12,033 nt of DNA from UMGS172 sp045647525 (GTDB lineage: Bacteria; Bacillota; Clostridia; Oscillospirales; Acutalibacteraceae). The DNA lies in the NCBI GenBank assembly GCA_045647525.1, contig JAZRMK010000067.1:1-12033 (forward strand), given 5' to 3'. The position numbers and the translations under genes were made by a program. The stretch's first letter is position 1. Each line of letters begins with the position of its first letter. This document shows, in pieces, positions 6,601 through 12,033 of this stretch. A model generated the notes under the pieces. That model saw nothing but the letters and a program-made list of their open reading frames with translations, did not search any database and was not told the origin of the DNA.

Positions 6601-6735
6601 TTATCTATTGTTCTGATTCTGGTTGTTTTTGTTCTGATTGTTATTATTCTGGTTCTTGTTCTGGTTATTATTCTGGTTGTTATTGTTGTTATTGTTGTTA
6701 TTGTTGTTATTCTGGTTATTGTTCTGGTTGTTCAT
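6601..6735 (-). CDS. Asn/Gln-rich microprotein, unknown function (44 residues)
   Basis: I do not recognise this. The minus-strand frame encodes 44 residues: Met, 32 Asn, 8 Gln, 2 Lys and a final Arg, including 12 Asn in a row. The ATG is preceded by GGGGTGA (6748-6742) with a 6-nt gap, a good Shine-Dalgarno. A GC-rich hairpin follows the stop by 12 nt and a bidirectional terminator lies beyond. The Asn codons mix AAC (20) and AAT (12), and every departure from an AAC repeat is either synonymous or gives Gln or Lys, never Ser, Thr or Asp, as expected if a polar amide-rich peptide is being kept. There is no signal peptide, membrane segment or domain. It could equally be a slippage-grown microsatellite read by chance. 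No convincing promoter was found in the 69 bp to the next gene. Confidence 0.45.
   Translation of the reverse strand: MNNQNNNQNNNNNNNNNNNNQNNNQNKNQNNNNQNKNNQNQNNR
6676..6711. repeat. Four tandem copies of a 9-bp unit (GTTGTTATT)
   Basis: Four exact head-to-tail copies of GTTGTTATT occupy these 36 bp, inside a longer 6601-6732 tract built from ATT, GTT and CTG triplets. On the minus strand the unit reads AACAACAAT, that is three Asn codons. Copy-number change by slippage would keep the minus-strand frame open. Confidence 0.9.
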
Positions 6736-6804
6736 TATATGTCACCCCGCTTTCATGAATATTATGTCCTTTATAAAACCGACTTATGCAAAATGGAGGT
6801 TAAA

Positions 6805-8169
6805 ATGGCTTTACCAATTGAGTTTTTAGAGCGTATGAAGCTCATTTTAGGCGATGATTTTTCAAAATTTGAAAAAGCTTTGGAAGGTTCTGCATTCCGT
6901 GCGGTCCGTTGCAACAATATTAAAATGAGTTGTCAGGATTTAGAGAAAAAATTGCCTTTTTTAATGGAAAAAACTCCGTTTTGCGACGATGCGTACTATA
7001 TTCCATCTGAATTAAAAGGCGTCGGTAATCACCCGTTGCATCACGCAGGTGCTTTCTATATTCAGGAGCCTTCTGCCACTTCGGTCGTTTCGGCATTAGG
7101 GATAGAGGAGGGCGATATCGTTCTCGATTTATGCGCTTCTCCCGGCGGAAAATCAACACAAGCTGCTTCAAAACTTAAAAATACAGGTCTGCTTGTATCA
7201 AATGAATTTGTTCAATCACGTGTTAAACCTTTGCAGTCAAACATTGAGCGAATGGGCATTACCAATGCTGTAATTTTGTCGCAACGACCTGATATTATAG
7301 CCGAAAAATGTCCCGAATGTTTTGATAAAATCATTGTCGATGCACCGTGCTCGGGTGAAGGTATGTTCCGCAAAGAGTCGGCAGCCGTTGAAAATTGGAG
7401 CACGGAAAATGTAATAGCCTGCGCTGATCGACAACTTAAAATTTTGGAAAGCGCCGCAAAAATGTTGAAAAAGGGCGGGAAAATGGTTTACAGTACCTGC
7501 ACCTATTCAGCAGAAGAAAACGAGATGGTCGTTGCAAAATTTTTAAGCAGTCATCCTGATTTTCATTTAACAAAACCTCAAAAAGAATTCGGCGAATCTG
7601 CTATTGGTAGTTTTGCACCCGATGCCCAAAATATTGATTTTGCACGCAGAATTTTCAATTTTAACGGCGGTGAAGGCCATTTTGCTGCGGTTTTTGAACG
7701 TGACGGTGAAAAGGACAGGTCTTGCAACTTCTGCTTGCAACCGGCAGTTGCTAATGTAAAATTGAACGAATACAAAATTTTTGCCGAATTTTATAAAGAA
7801 AATTTCCTAGGTGACACACCTGAAAATGTTGTTATAAAAAACGGATTTGTATATATGGTTGCAGCTGATATTGAAAAATTCGGGATAAAACCCGTTCAAA
7901 ATGGAATATTGGCAGGTGTTGTTAAGGGTAACCGTTTTGTACCCGAACATTCACTTTTTAACAATGTAACTTTTTCTGCAAAACTGACGATCGATCTGTC
8001 GTTAGATGACAGCAAGATTTTAAAGTTCTTGCACGGAGAGGAGATCGAGTGCGACACCGCTTTAAAGGGATATGTAGGTGTCAGATGTGAAGGTGTTCCG
8101 TTAGGGTTCGGCAAGGCATCAAATGGAGTATTGAAAAATCATTATCCCAAAGGATTAAGAACTTTGTAA
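6805..8169 (+). CDS. RsmB/RsmF-type RNA cytosine-C5 methyltransferase (NOL1/NOP2/Sun family)
   Basis: A SAM-dependent enzyme that methylates carbon 5 of cytosine in RNA, most likely 16S rRNA as E. coli RsmF does at C1407. The 454 residues show an N-terminal segment with FRAVRCNN (31-38), then the Rossmann domain: SAM motif I DLCASPGGKS (108-117), motif IV DAPCSGEGMFRK (179-190) with Cys182, and motif VI YSTCTYSAEENE (229-240) with the catalytic Cys232. Both cysteines needed by the family are present. The C-terminal part (about 320-454) looks like the RsmF-type tail with a PUA-like end. The start is set at 6805 (MALPIEFL) because GGAGG lies 5 nt upstream; the longer opening from 6739 lacks a Shine-Dalgarno. 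The exact target site cannot be told from sequence, so I give no gene symbol. Confidence 0.9.
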   Translation: MALPIEFLERMKLILGDDFSKFEKALEGSAFRAVRCNNIKMSCQDLEKKLPFLMEKTPFCDDAYYIPSELKGVGNHPLHHAGAFYIQEPSATSVVSALGIEEGDIVLDLCASPGGKSTQAASKLKNTGLLVSNEFVQSRVKPLQSNIERMGITNAVILSQRPDIIAEKCPECFDKIIVDAPCSGEGMFRKESAAVENWSTENVIACADRQLKILESAAKMLKKGGKMVYSTCTYSAEENEMVVAKFLSSHPDFHLTKPQKEFGESAIGSFAPDAQNIDFARRIFNFNGGEGHFAAVFERDGEKDRSCNFCLQPAVANVKLNEYKIFAEFYKENFLGDTPENVVIKNGFVYMVAADIEKFGIKPVQNGILAGVVKGNRFVPEHSLFNNVTFSAKLTIDLSLDDSKILKFLHGEEIECDTALKGYVGVRCEGVPLGFGKASNGVLKNHYPKGLRTL

Positions 8170-8177
8170 ATAAAAAT

Positions 8178-8206
8178 GACCGTGAACGTTTTTGTCATTC
8201 ACGGTC
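8178..8206. terminator. Bidirectional terminator between convergent genes
   Basis: Nine-bp perfect arms GACCGTGAA (8178-8186) and TTCACGGTC (8198-8206) surround an 11-nt loop. On the minus strand the stem is followed by ATTTTTATTT, a good U-tract; on the plus strand by CTTTATATTTT, weaker. The right arm encodes the last residues (Asp-Arg-Glu) of the minus-strand radical SAM protein, whose stop lies in the loop. Confidence 0.88.
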
Positions 8207-9109
8207 CTTTATATTTTGTCCTTGTATCAGGTCGATTTCGTTAAAATAATCAATCATATATTGATATACAAACTTTTTATCGGCACTCCATAGCGGTGCA
8301 ACAAGAATTTTTTTATCGCCGTCACCCGTAATGCGATGGATAACTGTGTTTTCCGGTATTAGTTTTATACATTCGGCAACTATTTTTGTGTATTCTGAAA
8401 GTGTCGGCAGTGTGAATTTATTGTCATAATATTCCTTCTCTAAATCGGTGTGCTTTAAAACGTGCAATAACTGAAATTTAACGCCGTCTACCTGCATTTC
8501 TCCGACATATCGTGCCGACTGTAATATCATATCCTGCGTTTCATTCGGCAGACCGATTATGAGGTGAACTATTACTTTAAGACCAAATTTTTTAAGGTCG
8601 GCAACCGCTTTGTCAAATACTTCTAATTCATAACCTCTGCGGATATAATCAGCTGTGGATTTATGAATCGTTTGCAGCCCCAATTCCACCCAAACAGGTT
8701 TAATTTTGTTTAAGTTTATAAGAAGTTCTAAAACTTCATCAGGCAAGCAATCAGGTCGTGTGGCAACAGAAATAGCAACAATGTCGGGGTGGTTGATGGC
8801 TTCCTCAAATTTTCGTTTCAGCTCGTCAATAGGTCCGTAAGTTGCAGTAAAACTTTGAAAATATGCTATATATTTGCCATTTTGTAACTTTTTTGATACA
8901 CGAAGTTTAGCGCTTTCAATTTGTTCAGTTACCGAGGCTTTACATTGTTCTGCAAAATCGCCCGAACCTGAACCCGAACAAAAGATGCAGCCTCTTGTAT
9001 CTAATTTCCCGTCACGGTTAGGGCAGGTTGTGCCGGAATGCAGAGCAAGTTTATAAACCTTTTCGCCAAAGGCTTTCTTTAAATATTCATTTAAAGTATA
9101 GTAATACAT
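8195..9109 (-). CDS. TIGR01212-family radical SAM protein (YhcC/YtqA type), possible tRNA-modifying MnmL
   Basis: The 304-residue product begins MYYYTLNEYLKKAFGEKVYKL and carries a CX11CX2C iron-sulfur motif (Cys29, Cys41, Cys44, in TTCPNRDG and GCIFC). This widely spaced version resembles Elp3 and is diagnostic of the YhcC/YtqA family. Further hallmarks are YFQSFTATYGP, ISVATRPDCLPDEVL, WVELGLQT and HLIIGLPNET, all parts of the radical SAM barrel, and HRITGDGDKK near the end. The B. subtilis member YtqA has been proposed to act in wobble-uridine (mnm5s2U) synthesis under the name MnmL, with the methyltransferase YtqB/MnmM; no ytqB is next to it here. A strong promoter precedes it and GGCGGTG is a usable Shine-Dalgarno. 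The family assignment is firm; the tRNA role is inference from that homologue. Confidence 0.9.
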   Translation of the reverse strand: MYYYTLNEYLKKAFGEKVYKLALHSGTTCPNRDGKLDTRGCIFCSGSGSGDFAEQCKASVTEQIESAKLRVSKKLQNGKYIAYFQSFTATYGPIDELKRKFEEAINHPDIVAISVATRPDCLPDEVLELLINLNKIKPVWVELGLQTIHKSTADYIRRGYELEVFDKAVADLKKFGLKVIVHLIIGLPNETQDMILQSARYVGEMQVDGVKFQLLHVLKHTDLEKEYYDNKFTLPTLSEYTKIVAECIKLIPENTVIHRITGDGDKKILVAPLWSADKKFVYQYMIDYFNEIDLIQGQNIKDRE

Positions 9110-9135
9110 TCTGACACCGCCTTCCGTTTTGATTT

Positions 9136-9164
9136 ATTATAGTTCTTTATCGGTTTAAGGTCAA
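9136..9164 (-). promoter_or_regulatory. Promoter of the radical SAM gene
   Basis: On the minus strand: -35 TTGACC (9164-9159), 17-nt spacer, perfect -10 TATAAT (9141-9136). Transcription should begin about 20 nt before the start codon at 9109. It stands back to back with the lipid kinase promoter, their -35 boxes only 10 bp apart. Confidence 0.82.
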
Positions 9165-9174
9165 TAAGTTTTGG

Positions 9175-9203
9175 TTGACAAAGCACATGAATTAAAATAA
9201 AAT
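9175..9203 (+). promoter_or_regulatory. Promoter of the lipid kinase-plsC operon
   Basis: A perfect -35 TTGACA (9175-9180), a 17-nt spacer and a -10 TAAAAT (9198-9203). The transcript should start near 9210, leaving a leader of only about 17 nt that is just long enough for the GGGAGTGG Shine-Dalgarno of the gene starting at 9227. Confidence 0.82.
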
Positions 9204-9226
9204 GAAAGTGTATGGGAGTGGATAGT

Positions 9227-10174
9227 ATGAAGCACATCTTTGTTGTTAATCCGGCAGCCGGTCCTCGTGACTCTTCTGCTCAAATCAGAGAGCGCTTAAA
9301 GGTGTTTGATGGCAAAATAGAATACGAGATTTATTGCACAAAAGGCAAAAATGATGCAACAAGGTTTGTTTCAAGTCAGTGTGCTGATAAATCGGAAACC
9401 TACCGTTTTTATGCTTGCGGTGGTGACGGAACTCTTAATGAGGTCGTCAGTGGTATTGTCGGTCACGATAACGCAAGTGTAAGCGTTTTACCCTGCGGCA
9501 GTGGTAATGATTTTATCAAGTACTATGGAAGTGCTGATGATTTTAACGATCTGGAATCGCTTATTGATGGTGTTGATCATAATATTGACGTTATGAAGGT
9601 CGGTGAAAAATATTCTATCAATGTTGTAAACTTCGGATTTGAACCTGCTGTTGTCAAAACGATGGAAAAGGTCAAACGTATCAAGTTTATGACGGGTAAA
9701 AATGCATATTTTGTCGGTATTGCAACTGCTCTTATCAATGCTATGAAAACAAGAGCGCAGGTTATTGTTGACGGTGTGAAAATTGGTAAAGACTGTCTGC
9801 TCTTGGGCACTGTTGCCAACGGCAGATATGTCGGCGGTTCATTTCAGTGTGCGCCGAGGTCCTTGGATGATGATGGTGAACTCGAAGTTTGTATTGTAAA
9901 TAAGATTTCAAGATTAAAGTTTATGGGTCTTATAGGCCATTACAAAAACGGTACACATCTTGACACTCCGAAAGCAAAGGGAATCATCAATTATTGCCGA
10001 GGAAAAGTTATAGAGATAATCGGTGAAGATGAACTTTGCTATTGTGTTGACGGTGAGTTGAATTTTGCTCATGAATTCAAGGTTGAAACCTTGACAAGAG
10101 CCGTTAAATTTACTGTACCTAAAAAAATTGCCGAGAAACTAAGGATCAAGGAAAGGGAAGCCTGTGTTCATTAA
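9227..10174 (+). CDS. Diacylglycerol/lipid kinase, DgkB/YegS/BmrU family
   Basis: A soluble ATP-dependent lipid kinase; in Gram-positive bacteria the DgkB members return diacylglycerol, left over from lipoteichoic acid synthesis, to phosphatidic acid. The 315 residues begin MKHIFVVNPAAGPRDS, with the NPAAG nucleotide-binding turn at 8-12, the DAGK signature CGGDGTLNEVV (64-74, GGDGT at 65-69) and PCGSGNDFIKYY (89-100). A C-terminal beta-sandwich follows, with GGSFQCAPRSLDDDGELEVCIV containing the conserved product-like loop. The start at 9227 has GGGAGTGG 6-7 nt upstream, while the in-frame ATG at 9212 falls almost on the predicted transcript start. The gene overlaps the plsC-like gene by 11 bp. 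The exact lipid substrate is not proven; sphingosine- or multi-lipid kinase activity is the alternative. Confidence 0.9.
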   Translation: MKHIFVVNPAAGPRDSSAQIRERLKVFDGKIEYEIYCTKGKNDATRFVSSQCADKSETYRFYACGGDGTLNEVVSGIVGHDNASVSVLPCGSGNDFIKYYGSADDFNDLESLIDGVDHNIDVMKVGEKYSINVVNFGFEPAVVKTMEKVKRIKFMTGKNAYFVGIATALINAMKTRAQVIVDGVKIGKDCLLLGTVANGRYVGGSFQCAPRSLDDDGELEVCIVNKISRLKFMGLIGHYKNGTHLDTPKAKGIINYCRGKVIEIIGEDELCYCVDGELNFAHEFKVETLTRAVKFTVPKKIAEKLRIKEREACVH

Positions 10175-10952
10175 AATTTATGCCGTATTGTCGGTTATAA
10201 TCGATGCTCTGCTTTTTATTGCGGTCGATGCAGTTAAGTCACCGATGCATATACTTATACTAATCGTGCTGTTGCCCGTGATTTTTCTTGCTTTGTTCGC
10301 AACACATATGATTGTTTGTATAATTCTGTCACTTTTTATCGATAAGTCTAAACCTGTTGAAAGGCCAAACAAGTTCTTCCAAGTTTTATTAAATAAAACA
10401 GCCGAACTTGTGCTGTTTGTACTTAGGTATAAAACGGTTGAAAACGGCAAAGAAATAGTGCCTACTGATAAAAGATTCTTGTTGGTGTCGAATCATCTTT
10501 CGGGGTTTGACCCAATAACAACTATTCCAAGTCTTCAAAAACACGGTATTATTTTTGTATCAAAGCCTGAGAACTTAAAAATTATCCTTGCAGGCTCACT
10601 TATGCACATTTGTGGTTATTTACCTATTGACCGAGACAACCCCAGAAGTTCGATGAGAACACTGCATAAGTGCGTTGATATAGTCAAGAACGATATTGCA
10701 TCGGTAGGTATATATCCTGAGGGGCATCGAAGCAAAACAGGTGAATTACAAGATTTTAAAGACGGTGTTTTCTATGTTGCAAAGAAGGCAAAATGTCCAG
10801 TTGTTGTGATGACGGTTAAGTATTCAAAGAGAAAACTTTATGGAAAAACGGTTTATCTTGATTATAAGGCGGTGTTGTTACCCGAATCATTTGCGGATAA
10901 AACAACACACGATATATCCGAAGAAGTAAGAAACATTATGCTTGAAAAATAA
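10164..10952 (+). CDS. plsC: 1-acyl-sn-glycerol-3-phosphate acyltransferase (PlsC family)
   Basis: PlsC adds the second acyl chain to lysophosphatidic acid, giving phosphatidic acid, the precursor of membrane phospholipids. The 262-residue product has two hydrophobic N-terminal stretches (about 6-22 and 29-58), as expected for membrane attachment. The catalytic HX4D follows in SNHLSGFDP (His111, Asp116), then GYLPIDRDN (151-159), YPEGHRSKTG (184-193; usual form FPEGTRS) and CPVVVMTV (211-218). The start codon is GTG inside the end of the lipid kinase gene, with AAGGGAAG just upstream; the 11-bp overlap implies coupling. Both enzymes of the pair make phosphatidic acid. A strong terminator follows. 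Specificity for other lysolipids cannot be ruled out. Confidence 0.9.
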   Translation: MFIKIYAVLSVIIDALLFIAVDAVKSPMHILILIVLLPVIFLALFATHMIVCIILSLFIDKSKPVERPNKFFQVLLNKTAELVLFVLRYKTVENGKEIVPTDKRFLLVSNHLSGFDPITTIPSLQKHGIIFVSKPENLKIILAGSLMHICGYLPIDRDNPRSSMRTLHKCVDIVKNDIASVGIYPEGHRSKTGELQDFKDGVFYVAKKAKCPVVVMTVKYSKRKLYGKTVYLDYKAVLLPESFADKTTHDISEEVRNIMLEK

Positions 10953-10957
10953 TTAAA

Positions 10958-10991
10958 CCCCCGTAGGTTTAACCTACGGGGGCTATTTTTT
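10958..10991 (+). terminator. Strong intrinsic terminator after plsC
   Basis: Perfect 11-bp arms CCCCCGTAGGT (10958-10968) and ACCTACGGGGG (10972-10982) with a 3-nt loop, followed by CTA and six T. On the minus strand the following tract is TTTAATTATTTT, so it may also help end gpmI, which converges from the right and stops at 10996. Confidence 0.92.
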
Positions 10992-10995
10992 GGAA

Positions 10996-12033
10996 TTATT
11001 TAATAATAAGACTTTCTCCGTCCATTTCTTTGGGCTGTTCTAATCCTAAAACAGTCAACATAGATGGAACGATGTCAGCCAGTCTGCCGCCTTCGCGAAG
11101 TTCACAGGGATAACCTACAACGCAGAAGGGAACGGGATTTGTGGTATGAGGAGTAAACGGATTTCCGTCTTCACCTACCATACAGTCGGCATTACCGTGG
11201 TCGGCAGTGATAAATACAACGCCATCCATTTTTCTTGTTGCCTCAACAACACGGCCAACACATTCATCAACCGCTTCAACCGCCTTGACAGCAGCATCGA
11301 ACACGCCTGTGTGTCCAACCATATCGCAGTTAGCAAAGTTGAGGATAACTGCATCGTATTTGCCGGAAAGAATCTGTTCGCAAACTGCATCACAAACAGG
11401 GTAAGCACTCATTTCGGGCTGTAAATCGAAGGTGGGAACGTCGGGAGACTGAATAAGAATTCGGTCTTCACCCTCAAAAGTCTTTTCCTCGCCACCGTTA
11501 AAGAAGAACGTTACGTGAGCATACTTCTGGGTTTCGGCAATTCTAAGCTGGGTCATCTTCTTAGATGCAAGATATTCGCCGAATGTCATTTTAAGTTCTT
11601 CGGGAGGGAATGCAACAGAAACGTTGGGCATGGTCTCATCATACTGAGTCATGCATACGTAGGTGAGAGGGAAGTAACCCTTCTTTCTCTCAAAACCGTC
11701 AAAGTCAGGGTCAACAAAGGTACGAGTGTACTGTCTTGCGCGGTCAGGACGGAAGTTGAAAGAAATTACGCTGTCATTAGCCTCGATGGTTGCTCCACCC
11801 TCAACAACAGTGGGGAGAATGAACTCATCGGTAACATCGTTAGCGTAAGATTCTTCCATAGCTTTAACGGGGTCAGAAGTTTTGATTCCCTCACCGTAAA
11901 CCATTGCCGCGTAAGCCTTCTCAACTCTATCCCATGCAAAGTCACGGTCCATTGCGTAGTAACGGCCCATAACCGATGCGATCTTACCGACACCGAGTTC
12001 AGCCATTTTAGCCTGCAAATCTTTAATGAAACC
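10996..12033 (-). CDS. gpmI: 2,3-bisphosphoglycerate-independent phosphoglycerate mutase (N-terminus cut by window edge)
   Basis: GpmI interconverts 3- and 2-phosphoglycerate in glycolysis using two Mn2+ ions. The 345 residues present start at the right window edge with GFIKDLQAKMAELGVGKIAS, already inside the protein; a full GpmI is about 510 residues, so about 165 are missing and no start codon is visible. The apparent start at 12018 is an internal TTG. Motifs seen are GRYYAMDRD (substrate binding), FNFRPDRARQ, FFFNGGEE, FANCDMVGHTG (metal-binding Asp and His) and TADHGNAD with PFTPHTTNPVPF (metal-binding Asp and His, then a further His). The C-terminus ESLIIK is normal. In Firmicutes the gene usually follows tpiA in the gap-pgk-tpi-gpm-eno cluster; its upstream neighbours lie outside the window. 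Confidence 0.96.
   Translation of the reverse strand, partial: GFIKDLQAKMAELGVGKIASVMGRYYAMDRDFAWDRVEKAYAAMVYGEGIKTSDPVKAMEESYANDVTDEFILPTVVEGGATIEANDSVISFNFRPDRARQYTRTFVDPDFDGFERKKGYFPLTYVCMTQYDETMPNVSVAFPPEELKMTFGEYLASKKMTQLRIAETQKYAHVTFFFNGGEEKTFEGEDRILIQSPDVPTFDLQPEMSAYPVCDAVCEQILSGKYDAVILNFANCDMVGHTGVFDAAVKAVEAVDECVGRVVEATRKMDGVVFITADHGNADCMVGEDGNPFTPHTTNPVPFCVVGYPCELREGGRLADIVPSMLTVLGLEQPKEMDGESLIIK

Noticed and set aside
6761..6791. Possible minus-strand promoter (TTGCAT, 19-nt spacer, CATAAT) for the Asn-rich frame
   Set aside because: The spacer is long and both boxes are imperfect; too weak to annotate.
6739..6804. 22-residue N-terminal extension of the m5C methyltransferase
   Set aside because: No Shine-Dalgarno before 6739, whereas GGAGG lies 5 nt before 6805 and MALPIEFLERM matches the family start.
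6638..6829. Plus-strand frame encoding a run of Leu, Trp and Phe that looks like a membrane peptide
   Set aside because: It is the reverse complement of the Asn/Gln repeat, has no Shine-Dalgarno, and runs into the true start of the m5C methyltransferase.
11317..11352. Cys in FANCDMVGHTG of GpmI where Pro or Gly is often seen
   Set aside because: That position varies among GpmI proteins and is not a metal ligand; the Asp and His ligands are intact.

Overview
This window reads as ordinary core chromosome from a low- to mid-GC member of the Firmicutes, most likely a Clostridia/Oscillospirales-type gut organism. The pointers are: bL27 with a cleavable N-terminal extension next to its protease Prp; a Mini-RNase III; a YpeB-type spore-germination protein; a nifZ-thiI-type pair; and a YtqA-type radical SAM protein. 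No species can be named from sequence alone. I see no integrase, transposase, CRISPR array, tRNA or rRNA.

Layout, left to right: (1) Minus strand, 1-2191: a cysteine desulfurase gene followed by thiI, which runs off the left edge. The pair should supply and use sulfur for 4-thiouridine in tRNA. (2) 2375-3700, plus: a ypeB-like gene with no sleB beside it. (3) 3720-6538, plus: promoter, a probable L21 leader RNA, rplU, prp, rpmA, an intrinsic terminator, then obgE and mrnC, closed by a strong terminator. This is a ribosome-assembly cluster: two 50S proteins, the protease that trims one of them, a 50S-assembly GTPase and the 23S rRNA maturation nuclease. (4) 6539-6804: a 266-bp gap holding a tiny minus-strand reading frame of 44 codons made almost only of Asn and Gln, with a Shine-Dalgarno and a hairpin after its stop. 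(5) 6805-8169, plus: an RsmB/RsmF-type RNA m5C methyltransferase. (6) 8195-9109, minus: a YtqA/YhcC-type radical SAM protein, convergent with (5) over a shared bidirectional terminator. (7) 9227-10952, plus: a lipid kinase and a PlsC acyltransferase overlapping by 11 bp; both reactions yield phosphatidic acid. (8) 10996-12033, minus: the C-terminal two thirds of phosphoglycerate mutase GpmI, cut by the right edge.

Most genes act on RNA or the ribosome (ThiI and its desulfurase, Prp, L21, L27, Obg, MrnC, the m5C methyltransferase, probably the radical SAM protein). The lipid pair and GpmI are metabolic neighbours. Start sites were corrected from the longest reading frame for ypeB, prp, the methyltransferase and the lipid kinase, using Shine-Dalgarno position and family alignment.

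The least explained item is the Asn/Gln-rich microORF at 6601-6735. The next most interesting are the L21 leader with a possible SD-sequestering alternative fold, and the palindromic promoter region in front of the desulfurase gene. I do not see strong evidence for a large new system here.
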